Source of the DNA: Paramacrobiotus metropolitanus
Lineage: Eukaryota > Tardigrada > Eutardigrada > Parachela > Macrobiotidae
DNA: 64,000 nucleotides
Assembly: GCF_019649055.1 (NCBI RefSeq)
Contig: NW_026570224.1
Coordinates: forward strand, 682,001 to 746,000
Direction of reading: 5' to 3'
Shown here: positions 48,691 through 60,271 of the stretch, piece by piece
How positions within the stretch are numbered: position 1 is the stretch's first letter
Layout: the number at the start of each line of letters is the position of its first letter
Translations under genes and position numbers: made by a program
The notes under the pieces: model-generated
The model's input: the letters and a program-made list of their open reading frames with translations, nothing else
Told to the model about the DNA's origin: nothing
Databases searched by the model: none

Positions 48691-49618
48691 TGTAAAATCG
48701 GTATGTTAGGAAATCACATTTTGCTGGATGTTATGAGATCTTGTCTAATGTAAGTACAGTACGCAGTGTCATCAGTACCGAGTTTTGCAGAGCACAAAAC
48801 TATCGTGCGTTAATTGGAGCTGAACAATGAACAGCAGTCACAATGTTTTAACGTTTACTGCTTGTATTATGTATGCATGGCTGACCACATTAACACAAAC
48901 ACCGTGATTATAACTACACCCATGCGACGTATATTAAGCGCCATCTGTTGTGACGTGTAAGATGCCTTCTGCAATAGTATCAGTTACTTTGTAATGCTGA
49001 TTGCAGTTTGCAGGCTTGACAATTTTTCTTAGCTTTGAAAAATTGTTTTTCTAGCTAGCTGTTTGAATCTGTTAGTTCTAATTGTACACGGCTTTGCAAA
49101 CCTGTGTTTTTAACTGCCAAACAGTAATTCAAAGATTCAGAGTTCTTGTTGAGTTTTTACCTATGGTTACAATCGAGTGAACGTTAATTAGTGGTAACAT
49201 GAACAATGGATATAATTTGTGCAATGACTACACCTGTTTTTTTGCTGAAAGTGAGTTTTGATAAAAAACATATAACAAGCACAGGAATTTTCTTTATAAC
49301 AGAACGCCATTCACACTGGTTCCAGCTTATCTCGAACGTACCGTACCTTTAGGCGAAGGCGGAAAGGTCACTGCCGCAAACAGTGTAGGATAAACTGAAG
49401 TTCTAGGGTTGTCTCATAATTCACGGCGTGGTTAAGATTACAAGTACATAGTTTCTGGATTCGGATCGCAATATACAAAAATTGCTTTAAGGGTCCGCAG
49501 GTGGTTTCGTTTTATATATTTCGTTTCAGTTGTAATTTAAGTGAAAGTTACAAATGCGATGGATGCTACTAAAATAGTAATTATCAGTATTACGGTCCGA
49601 GTACAATGCACTTTCGAA
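48691..49618. other. intergenic, nothing recognised
   Basis: AT-rich, with no convincing exons or repeats. Confidence 0.5.
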
Positions 49619-50131
49619 ATTTATCCGTTTGTATATATGCGTCAAGGAGCAATTGTACGGTACATCCTGTATTTCCGCTTCCGATGGCGCACTTGGAGGG
49701 TTTGGAGGGTTTCAAGCAGCCGTTCAGTGTTGCATTTTAGGCAAAACAAAAGTTGTCTTCGGCCATTTTCTTCGAAATACCTGCCAACTTTCTACGCGGT
49801 ATGTGGTGGAAACTGGTGTTACCGTATTAGTGAACTACAGAGTACTGTACACTAGTGCCCAAAATAATAGTTCAACAAAAGAACAGAAAATTTCTGTTCA
49901 GCTACGATATCTTTTGTACCAGTCCTATATTCATCCTTTGTCCTATATTCATCTGTAATTACAGCAAAAATTCAAAATCTGGTGACAGTTCCGTATAATT
50001 ACTATATGCGGTACAGAAATCGTGCGGTTGAAGACCGATAATTGGCACAGGACCTGAAAGTGCGCTATCGGAAGCGGAAACACAGGATGTACCGTACAAT
50101 TGCACCTTGACGCACACAAACGGATAAAATG
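49619..50131. repeat. inverted repeat pair with ~77 bp arms
   Basis: Arms at 49619-49695 (+) and 50053-50131 (inverted) share ttatccgtttgt, gcgtcaagg, gcaattgtacggtacatcct and tttccgcttccgat with a few substitutions. About 357 bp lie between. Read outward in one frame both arms encode similar peptides (CVKEQLYGTSCISASDGAL and CVKVQLYGTSCVSASDSAL), so they may be copies of a coding fragment or arms of a fold-back element. Confidence 0.65.
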
Positions 50132-50687
50132 CCCACCAACATGCATGATGCATCGCTCCACATAAGCCTCACACCGGTCGATTAGAGGACGAAACCAAGG
50201 GCGGTAGGACAACAAGCGCAACAGGTGTTCGACAACAAGTCTGCTGCCGTTACGCAATGTATTTAGAAATTAAGTTAATCATCCACTTTACTGTCCTGTA
50301 ATATGACAAGTTCAACATCCACTTGATCGTTACATACTCAAAATCCTAATGATTGTAACGTAACACACAGTGGAACGTTTCTTCGTCCTTAGACCCAAAC
50401 AAACCGAAAATGCCATCCATCAGCCGAGGTGAAGCCAATGATGTTGTTTGTCCATAAAGTGTTTACATACAGCTGATACAGTAACCTCTTCAAAATCGTC
50501 TCCATATTACAGCAGGGCTTTTTGGTACTGACTTGTGCGTTCAACTATAAGATCGTAACGCCGCATCCACACTGGCAAGATTCATTTGGCCATATTACTT
50601 ACTCTAGCTTACCAGAAAATGATCGGAACACCATACTGACCGCATATAGTGGATAACATTTGAAGAAGTCCTTCATAAATCTAAAAA
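50132..50687. other. chitinase upstream region
   Basis: No exon seen; the promoter is expected here. No clear TATA box. Confidence 0.4.
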
Positions 50688-53645
50688 ATGCTCACAAAAA
50701 TCTTTTTGATTGTATTAATTTTAGTGGAAATTTTTACGACGACGGTTGCCATAAACGGTAAGGTTGTACCAGCGTATATGTATTATAAGCTCGTAATATA
50801 AGCTCGCTGGTTGTACCAATATAAACTCCTGAAACTGACGGATTTTACATGTTATGTTATATCATTGCAGATCCCCATTTTGATCTTCCACACCGGGGAT
50901 GTTACTTTACCAACTGGTCACAATACAGAAAGGGCAAAGCCAAGTTTACCGCTGCTGATATTGATCCGGATTTATGCACGTATATTGTTATTGCATTTGC
51001 CAAGATTGAGAACAACACGCTCGTACCGTTAGAATGGAACGACGAAGGTGAATACATAACTCGATTATGAGGATATTGTCGGCCACCTTTAAAACATGAA
51101 TCTACCGTCCCTCATGCACAGTGGCGACTATATTCAAGATACGTACAACATCTCATGATTTTAATTGCAGAAACTTTTCGGCGTTTAAATCAGTACAAGT
51201 TGACTCATCCAAACCTGAAGATTTTATTAAGTGTGGGAGGATGGACACTCAGCAATCAGCTGGTGGCAGTCTCCGAGACATTTGAAACTCGTCACGCTTT
51301 TATTACTTCTACGGTGGTCAGTTTAAGAAACTGGGAACTGGACGGACTGGATGTTGATTGGGAATATCCAGACGCAGCGACAAAAGAAGAATATTCTTCA
51401 CTATTGCTGGTACAGTTTGTAGAGAATATTTGTAGGATAATCGGTGCTTGATTATTGATCAACTTATTATAAGGCAAAATGTTTCCTTTTTTGTTTAATA
51501 TGTGAAACAGCTCTTTATAGGAACTGAGGGAGGCATTTGAAAAGGAAGCCAAAAGATCAAAGAAAACCCGATTGATATTAGCAGCTGCAGTGCATTTCAC
51601 ATCGGACGGAGGATATGATGGACGGATAATGAATCAGTAACTTCGCACAAATTTACCAATCATTAAACTGACAAAACAGTTTTGTTGCACTGTATACGGT
51701 ATAATAAATACATGCATACCGATAATTTAATGGTAATAAAAAGGCTACATTGTACAAATAATTTAACACCTTTTGTATTTTTAAAAGTACGTAACATACT
51801 TGTATAACTTCCTTAAGCGGTTTGTACTTTCTGTTGCAGGGCATTGGATTTTCTTAACGTAATGGCTTATGATTTGCATGGGGGTAAGTGCAAAATTAAT
51901 AGTTATATGATAATTATTATATGATAATTACCCTGTACAATGTTGTTCCTCTGAGTGGAATACGATAGACTCAGAAATTTTTTTGGCACAGAAAATTATT
52001 CTGGTCATCTTATAAACTTTGTATTTATCGTTAATATGATTGCGACGTTAACCTGACTACATAATGTACTGGCTTAAGATACTACTCTAGTACCGTGATG
52101 ATGATTAAGTACTGTGATGATTAAAACACATCGATTAGTTCCACATGAATATTACTCGTAGTGATTTTGCTTTTAAATAACTTATAAGGTACCAAAGCAC
52201 TGTACAGTAAGTAGTATTTCCTTTCTCAAAATCGAGGTCTTGCCAGTAAAACAATTTTAATTGGTTACCGGTATACGAGGCTTGTTTACATAACTGCAGC
52301 TTGGATTCCGGACAAAATCGGCCATCACGCGCCGTTGTTCAAAGGTCCATTTGCCGAAGAATCCCCCCAATCCGTTGTACGTTGATAACCATAAAGTTAC
52401 GCCAGTTGATGGTGTCCAGTATAAATGACCCATATACCTTTATTTTTGGTTTTCTTGAATACAGTTCGTGAACTAATAATTATCTTCAGCTTAATAATAA
52501 CAGGCAGCCACGATGAAGTCGTGGGAGCTTCTGGGCATTCCGAAGCATAAACTGATACTAGGTCTGCCGATGTATGGCCGCGGCTGGCTCATGGCCAGTC
52601 CGCTGGCATACAGCCTGGGATCGCCTGCCAAGGGTGCCATATCCACCAGCAAGTTCACCAGTGAAGCTGGTGCATGGCCCTATTATGAGATCTGTGACAA
52701 ATTCAAAACGGACAATGCAAGTTATGTATTTGATAAACAAATTCAAGCCGCCTATGCCTTTACCAAAGACTACTGGATAGGATTCGATGACCGACTGACC
52801 GTAGCTGCCAAGGTGTCGTATAATGCAGTTTACCACTTGCGGCGTTCGTTTATTTCATCGTTTTGTAAAAAGGTTGTAAAGCATTGATTAAAATGTTTTA
52901 GACGAAATGGGCAAAAACAAACGGCTACGGTGGTGTTTATATTTGGGATTTGGCGCAAGATGATTTCCACAATATTTGTGGCTTAGGAATCAATCCCTTA
53001 CTGCACGTTATACGTGACATTCTCACTAATACGAGAACTTCTAACGATTTCCCAATCATGGCGTCGCCTGGGACCACAAAATTCCGGCCGACCACTTTAA
53101 GGATGACCACCCAAACAACTACCAGGTCAACGCCAACCACGATCATACCGGAAACAACAACACCAGCTACAGTCATGCCCCGGCGCGTTGCACACGAACA
53201 CCTGGTGACTAAGCCCCGGGTGACCTTTTCCATGGTGCTCGGTAACAGTCAACCCGTGATACCCAGAATAGCTTTGGAGAAACAAAGCAAGTATCAACGA
53301 CATTCATTTATTATTTTGTGGGTTACGTTCGAACGAGGTTATACTATTGTGCAGATTACTACCCATTTGCTTCATAAAATAAACTTTATTGTTGTTACTG
53401 CTATAGTTTGTGACAAGAATTTCTGCATATGGAGTGGACCGGGTTCATTTGCAGTTGGCCGATGCGAATCACGATACTGCGACTGCGATGCAGGAAGTAA
53501 TCCATACAGTCGGGAATGTAATGGTGGCTTGGTTTATGATGCGGCAAACAAATACTGCAACTGGCAGGAACTTGTGGAGGGATGCACTCGATTTAACGGC
53601 GAATCGCCGGAAGCGATATACGAAAACAAATTTCTTACCACTTGA
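50688..53645 (+). CDS. secreted GH18 chitinase with CBM14 chitin-binding domain
   Basis: Hydrolyses beta-1,4 N-acetylglucosamine links in chitin. Nine exons: 50688-50757, 50871-51047, 51171-51409, 51521-51636, 51840-51883, 52300-52411, 52508-52812, 52902-53241 and 53407-53645, ~546 aa. Signal peptide [18 protein letters not shown]18 barrel with [20 protein letters not shown], the catalytic [10 protein letters not shown] (DxxDxDxE intact), [21 protein letters not shown] and [13 protein letters not shown] Thr-rich linker (~53050-53200) leads to a CBM14/peritrophin-A domain with six cysteines ([37 protein letters not shown]). Exon 6 is one base too long: a run of six C at 52363-52368 shifts the frame, and five would restore it. 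The stop is 218 bp from the convergent astacin-like gene. Confidence 0.9.
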
Positions 53646-53863
53646 TCGGTCTACTTGTTTCCATTTTATTGTTTTTTAAATGTTGTATTCTTTCTGTTGG
53701 CGCTGGGACAGCTTGTATGTATTTTAGACAAAAGATCTTACAATGTAACGGTAAGCGCAAAGTGGCAAACTGCTCTGGGTCTCCTGAATCTATGCCAGCA
53801 CAACTACAACCCGCTGCAAAGCGACATATTTTTGTAGCAGTTGGTAACCCAAACACAAAAAAT

Positions 53864-55539
53864 TTAAAAGTTAATTACTGCACCAGGCTGCAGTGGTGTG
53901 TTATTGTTGGTACCGGTGTTGGTGCCGGTATTAGTGCCGGTGTTGCCACCAGGCTGCAAAGGTGTGTTGTTGTTGGTGCCAGTGTTGGTACCAGGCTGCA
54001 GGGGTGTATTGTTGTTGGTGCCGGTGTTGGTACCGGTATTGATGGGCTGAAGCGGGGAGTTGGGATCATTTGGCTGAAGTGGTGTGCCCCCACCGCCTGG
54101 CTGAATTGCACCGCCACCGCCTGGCTGAATCGCACCGCCGCCACCAGTGCCGGTGCCGTATGCTGAAAAAATAGTAAACCTGAATTCCAGGGTCTAATAT
54201 TCAAACCAAACAAACCAATCTGTGTTTGTACAAACCAAATTAAACTGATTCTAGCTGACGCATTTATTAAAAAATGCTGTTGCCTATTATACAATGCGAA
54301 GTGCAGTAGGTATAGCTGAGACGTACGGTCTTGGCAAGTGAGGCCGGTTAGCGATGAGCATTGGTATTTGGATGCAATGGCCATGCAGTCGGTAAAACTC
54401 AGTCGGTTCAAATTCCCGACGGCCTGGTTTCCTGTCGTGGTGAAGACAGATTGTCCGGCTTGGGCATTAGTTGTGGGCTGCACCATGGTAATGGAGTTGT
54501 AGTCGAAATTGGTGTTGACGCTGACACCGTTGACTGGGTTAAAGCCGGTAGTCTGCACCGCTCCAGCAGTGTAGGCGGTGTACATACCAAAAGATTGGAG
54601 CGTTGTGTCGACTCTTGAGGGGTCGACAGTGATTGCGTTACCACGGTCCGGTCGGTTATATTCTGTTCGCAGCCCGATGGCATTTACCAGTCTGGCCATT
54701 ATTTGACGCACACTTCCACAATTGCCGGGCGCATTTCCTCCCACGATATACCTGACATTGTCAAACAGGAAATGTTTAATTAAGCCAATAGTTACAGTAA
54801 TATCTTTATGGTGTGACAAAAAACTATTTCCTTACATCTTCTGCCCGTTTCCGTTCTGTCCAGATTGACGACCAGGGACTGTTCCGCATACTGTTTGGGG
54901 TACTCTGTAAAACATGTAGCCTTAAAAATTAGCGCTTATTAAATAAAGTAGTGCGAACTACAGAGTAACAGTATGCGAGTGTAACCGATTTCTTGAAAAG
55001 TAGAAAACGATGAATAAATGAATGACATGCGCGATTTTCAGTGAATTGTCAATCTTCACTGACACACAGGTTCTGTTTTGAAAATGTATATTACCCTTGA
55101 TTATTAACGTTGGAAATATATATGAAGTCGCGTCCAACATTAGGAGGTGGAACCGGACCGGCATAATATTCGTAAAAGATGATACAACCATTAAGATCAC
55201 TGTTCAACTGCCTTATGGCTGCCCGGATGTTGGCGAGCGTAGTAGCATCTGAAACAGCATTTAACTTCAGGAAACGAAAAGGCTAAACTTTAGTTTCTGG
55301 CAAAAGGATACTGAGCGTTAAGCTGGATAATTTTCAACAGAGTGATTTAACTTTTAAACTTCGTTCTCCTTGTACATACCATATCTGCCCGCTTCAATAA
55401 AATATGGGACATAGGTCGTTAAATCATTGGCGTAGTTCTTGGACCACTGCGGATAGCGCGTATCAGCGTTGAAAACGGCTGCATGGGACAACGACACCGC
55501 ACACAGGAAAGCGACTGCAGAAGCAGCTTTGAAAGACAT
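53864..55539 (-). CDS. astacin-like secreted protein lacking the zinc motif, with repeat tail
   Basis: Five minus-strand exons, 55539-55380, 55248-55095, 54904-54836, 54751-54327 and 54162-53864, join to 368 aa. Signal peptide KAASAVAFLCAVSLSHA. The fold follows the M12A astacin order: QWSKNY...VPYFIE, IRAAIRQLNSDLNGCIIF, RDFIYISN, the VCGTVPGR region, GNCGSVRQIM, a helix ending NAIGLRTEYNRPDRG, DYNSITMV, and LSFTDCMAIASKYQC. Where active astacins have HExxHxxGxxHExxRPDR, this protein has MARLVNAIGLRTEYNRPDR: the His ligands and the catalytic Glu are gone, while the EYNRPDR end is kept. The tail is Gly-rich (GGGGAIQPGG), then repeats of NTPLQPGTNTGTNN. It is likely a catalytically dead binding protein. 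Confidence 0.8.
53876..54160 (-). repeat. coding tandem repeat (Gly and Asn-Thr-Gly units)
   Basis: In the last exon of the astacin-like gene, units of ~48-60 nt encode (N)TGTNNNTPLQPG three times, preceded by GGGAIQPGG twice. The DNA repeats accnacaccggcaccaac words. Confidence 0.85.
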
Positions 55540-57045
55540 TTTCCTCACGCGTAAAGAGGCCTCCGGTCGAAAACTAAACTTCGATGGGCACTTCGATTCT
55601 GGGTTGCATAAGCCGGAATCGAAGCAGAGGAATATATAATCTGCCACATCGTACACTCGTCATCACCTTTTATATATGCTGCTTGATACATTTTGTCTCT
55701 TTAATATTAGCTGATTTGGTTTGTTTTCGTTATTCCTGCTGCTCTAAAATGTAATATCATATGCTGGCGCATCTACTACGTCTACTTTAAAGTGTCTGAC
55801 GCATTGATACAACTGCCAGGCACAAGATATACGAAATATCTGTTAAAAGGCGCTGCGCCGACACATTTTTCATGTGCCTCGACACCAGATAAATTCTGAC
55901 AGTGAGGTGCACATTATATCTACGTCGACCAATTAAATGCGCGCGAATGAAGATTTGACATGGTTTAGTAGTGTGACTGATACATATTTTTTAATTTAAT
56001 AATTAGTACTTTTTTTACCGAAATAGTTAGTATTACTTTGTACTTTAATAATTAACTGTATTCTGCAGCTAGAAGTTTCGTCGCAATTCATTTAAATTAA
56101 TTGCATTAATACAACTGTGCGGTATTAGTCACTCTTTTACCAGAAGGGACTTGATACGTTTCTGGAATATCTTAATGCAACAAAGATAGTGCGAAACGTC
56201 GAAGCCAGTGTGCCCAAAGAAACAGTACGCTAACTAGAGTTACTTTGACCGATAGCTGGGTTTCGGGAGAAAAGCTGCAGCGTACAAATTCTTTTCTTAA
56301 GACATTAATTTGGCTTATTCGTACACATATACAAATATGCATATATTTGTTCCTATGTATTTGTGTCAACGTTTTGGTTCTGATTACTATGTTGCACGAG
56401 GCATATTGTGCGTTAAAGGCAAATCTAGAGTAAAAAGGCATAGTGCGTCGCGGCTGATCTCTCTGATCATCATCATCATCCCGTTATCCAGATCGACACA
56501 ACAGGACGCACAACACCTTTGAAATTAATAAATTCAAGTGAGTAAAGCCCTCCGGCATTTTTCGCCTTGATGGCCACTTTGAATGCGGCGGGGTTGGTTA
56601 AAACAAAAATACCCGCCTTCATTGCCGGCCATCTTCTAGCATTTCAAAGTATTGCGCGCGCTTCTTTCCAGATCGTTAGTGCCGGCCAATCGATAAACCG
56701 AGCCCGCGCCGCATCATCCAGCCTGATGCCTCTTTTTCGGCTCGCAACAGCGCGAAAAACTTTCCCTCAGGATATCTACCGAGACGTTATTGTCATTAAG
56801 GTTTAAACGCCGGCTTACGCACTTTCTTATTGCAGTTTGACGCTCTTAAAAGTTGCGGTCTTTGTTTGTTCTCGCGAGTCATAGTGCTGTTTTTTATCCT
56901 GTGTCGCTTCAACCTCGTCCTCCTAAAGTGTGCGTTTTCCCAACGCTTGATCACCGTTTGGCATTTCGGCGGCGTACACTTAAGTACTGATGACCTTTCG
57001 TGTTTTCTCTGTCAACAATCGCGCGCTTGTCTTTTAACCGCTACG
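55540..57045. other. intergenic, upstream of two divergent secreted genes
   Basis: Promoters of the astacin-like gene and the NPF-like gene. The frame of the latter is open upstream to 56830, but that stretch looks like GC-richer 5' UTR, not coding. No other feature seen. Confidence 0.45.
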
Positions 57046-57402
57046 ATGCACAAGGAAATTGCTGTTGTATGGTGCGTGCTATGCCTGCTGGCAACATTGT
57101 CCGAAGCAGCATTATCTCTACCTTCCAAGGATGTCATTAATTCCGAAGCCCATCTGAGCAACAAACTCAAACTGATCGCCAGAAAGTACCGTTCACTACG
57201 TCCGCCGGCGAGCTATAAGCTGCTGCACTTCTACGACACTTACGGTGATCGCAGTAAATTTGGCTTTGGACTGGGTAAACGCTCGGGGTCCATGGAATAT
57301 AATCGCCAGGACAGTGTGGATGGCTATGTGCCGCCATATCCTGAATATGATCCTGTTTATGCCAGACCCGCATACGAATCCCAGCAGGAAGGATACGATT
57401 AA
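57046..57402 (+). CDS. NPF-like neuropeptide precursor with FGFGL-Gly-Lys-Arg end
   Basis: A 118-aa precursor in a single exon. A signal peptide (IAVVWCVLCLLATLSEAALS) is followed by NKLKLIARKYRSLRPP, then ASYKLLHFYDTYGDRSKF and GFGLGKR. The segment YKLLxxxDTYGDR closely resembles insect neuropeptide F (Drosophila YKFLQDLDTYYGDRARVRFG), and GKR is a standard amidation plus dibasic cleavage site. The expected C-terminus is FGFGL-amide instead of RxRF-amide. An acidic, Pro/Tyr-rich C-terminal spacer follows (YVPPYPEYDPVYARPAY), as in other precursors. I chose the Met at 57046 because it opens directly into the signal peptide. The precursor reading is firm; the NPF assignment rests on one motif. 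An allatostatin-A relation is the alternative. Confidence 0.65.
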   Translation: MHKEIAVVWCVLCLLATLSEAALSLPSKDVINSEAHLSNKLKLIARKYRSLRPPASYKLLHFYDTYGDRSKFGFGLGKRSGSMEYNRQDSVDGYVPPYPEYDPVYARPAYESQQEGYD

Positions 57403-60271
57403 TTACTGAATCACATGGGAATTAGTTATTTCAGGCCATCAACCCAACGATGACACATCACGTTTACTATATTGGTGTTCGTATTTCTTATAATTATTAC
57501 AACGTCAAAACCTAGAAGTTGACCTTTCCTCGAAGAACTGACCTCGTTGTTTGTAACACTCAGTGGATGCTTTGTTGCCTCAACTTTTAAACACAACCGA
57601 TGTCAACGCTTTGTGCATTAGTTTTCGTATTCGAGTTTGAATCATATAAGTGCAACTAAACATTTGCAAGTGTGACTTTAAGTGAAGAAGAATCATTCAA
57701 GTGTTACTTTCAGTAATAATCAATGTAGTAGCTGTTATATTTTTTTTAATTATATGAAGCAGTATAATGGGAATAAATCGTAAAGCCTCCATGGCCAAAG
57801 TTTTTCTGCAATCTACAGTAGCTGTTTTGATACGAGTGTTTTTGATACGAATGTCTAGCTGTTTTTTTCGTACATCTGAACATGTGCGTGGGTGGACAAA
57901 ATATTCTGGAATGATCTTGCTTTTAGAATCTTATTCAGGCGTTGTCATAGCGGAACCAAATTCCATTGATGACATGGCGTCTCAATGTTATATGTATGAT
58001 TTAGCCGAACAAACAGTGCGTTTAATAATATGTAAGTTGAAACTCCATACGACCATACAACACCTTCGCGCAAAAATTACTATTAACTACAGCATTAAAA
58101 AAACAACATATAAATTACAGCATTAAATTACTATTAACTAGAGCATTAATAACCGCATGGAACTTATTATTAACTGCCGGCACGCGGGCGTTACGGAGTC
58201 ACACCTACATAGTACATACGCAACATTTGGAATGATCACAAAAACGCATCAATCTGTGTCTCTTAAAGAAATACAAAATATGTTATACAGTAAAGACAGT
58301 CCACGCATTTTGCAAAGCAGATTTGATTCTGTCAGTATTTCCAAAATCCAAGCAATGCGTCCTTATGACTGGAAAACTGGAAGTACAAAAAAAACTTTGT
58401 ACGCACGGACTGCGCAACGGAACTCACTGTGTTATAATAGTAAATTAAAGTAAAGTGCCTGGTGGCTGATGTTGTACGTTAGACCGGGCAGATGCCTGTT
58501 TTTTTCATATTAATCCTATTAATTTCTTGTCAGAGTTACGCGTCAATAAACAGCGGGATTTCTATGCCCCTGATGTAATCAAAATCCACACTGTCTTAGT
58601 CACATAGCGACAGTAGATACCGGAAGAAGAAACGCGCATCCCATGAGGTAAGGGCACGCTGGCGAACGTACTGGAAAAGGCACTTTAATCCCGTTTACCC
58701 CTACCGGAAACTCGATTGTGCTGACGCGCATCATTTCATCTTTTGCTCATACACATGTTTGCCTTAGCCGTCGTCGTTCCATTTGTGGAGAGTCGAGCGT
58801 GTGTACGCTGATATGGGAATCTTTGCGTATACGCTGTAATGGTGTAAATGGAACGCGGGTGTAAGTGTTCCCGGATGAAAATAATAGCGCCCATACAGTG
58901 TAATCCCAAACACAGGCACATTTTCAAAAGGGAGAGAGAGTACCATGTTGACACAAAAGATATCTGACCCCGGTAGGGACACGGGGTGTCTTGACCATTA
59001 AGCCGGCATTTGGATACATGCCGCAGATGGGTGTTTCTTTTTTTGCAGACAAGCGCTCGCGCGGGCGCAGGGCGCAACCCCCGTGACAAGGCTGTGTGCC
59101 TAATGATCAGACTAATGACACCAGTTGAGGCGCACTCAACACTTATTTCCCGTATATCGCCATATCCGTAACCAGGAAGTTGGCTTGATTGGACGGAAGT
59201 GTCCTTTTATGTAAAGTAATTATGGGAAACTAAACCCTGTAGTTAATCACCACTTTCGGCTGCGTATTAAGCATATCGCTACGTGCAAAACAACCCTCGA
59301 CATAAGTAACCAGCAGCCGACTGCAACGTCAGTCCTGCAATGTTGTTTCCATTGTCAACTTCCGATTATGTATTGCTCGCGTAAGTGATTATCAGTATGA
59401 CGGCTATCAGCTGCATTACACTCGTTGTTAAAACAGGTCATTAGAAGGAAGTTTATCAAACGATAATAGGTTGTTTCTTATTCCTGCAAACACAGAAATA
59501 TTTAGTGAAGTGAAGTTTATTGTCCTTGAAATATACCAATATCCACATATTATTATTTTTGTCTACACACGTTACTTAAAAACACGTTAACCCGTTAATA
59601 TCCACACGTTATTGAAACAAGACCCGCTAATTTCGATTATTTTGCAAACGCTTGCAGTTTTAGTAGTAAAAACGAAACCGTTTCCGGTGGCAGGCGTAGC
59701 AGCAAAAGTAGCGATATTGATTAAGTATTACCAGCATGAGACAACACGCTACCGGTTGACATAACAATACGAACGAATGTTTGTGTTAAAATACACCAAA
59801 AGCAAAACTTTTCGTACATAACAAACATGTGGGTATGATACTTCAGCACATGGAAATCAAAATTATATTCACTCACTGGACTCATTCGCTCACAATTCTA
59901 CGGTACAAGGAATAGAGTTACGAAAACTATCCAAATATCCAGTGCGTTCCGTTTTGGTACTAGCTATACTTCCTTGAAGCCTTGAAGTTCAAATGTATTA
60001 AATAGTTGACGCTGCTGATTAGTGTCAGTTGTTTATTAACTGTACTGGCGACACTACTCGAAAACAATGAAGGGTCACAAACTACGGTTACTTAACTAAA
60101 TAAAAATTAGGGGAACATTTGATTCACTCATAATACACAATACTATATGCATAAATGTTTCCATCAAATGCTGTTTACTAAGCAAAAGTACGTGATACTG
60201 CAGTATAAATAAACGTTGTCAGAAAACCAATGGTAGATGACTAGGTATTCAAAAACCGTTCTTAAGGATTA
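57403..60271. other. long intergenic stretch with two doubtful frames
   Basis: Plus-strand frames of 119 and 98 codons (57767-58126 and 58157-58453) are separated by 30 bp, but neither shows a motif or splice context. Between them, attactattaactacagcatta-type words recur at 58075-58150. A minus frame at 58736-59089 is GC-richer but unsupported. The remainder is AT-rich with no signal; the TAT 3' UTR is at the right end. Confidence 0.4.

Noticed and set aside
56830-57045. In-frame upstream extension of the NPF-like precursor
   Set aside because: It would bury the signal peptide after ~70 unrelated residues; the Met at 57046 gives a normal secretory start.
57767-58453. Two neighbouring plus frames as possible exons of one gene
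   Set aside because: No donor/acceptor pair joins them convincingly and neither has protein-like conservation visible.
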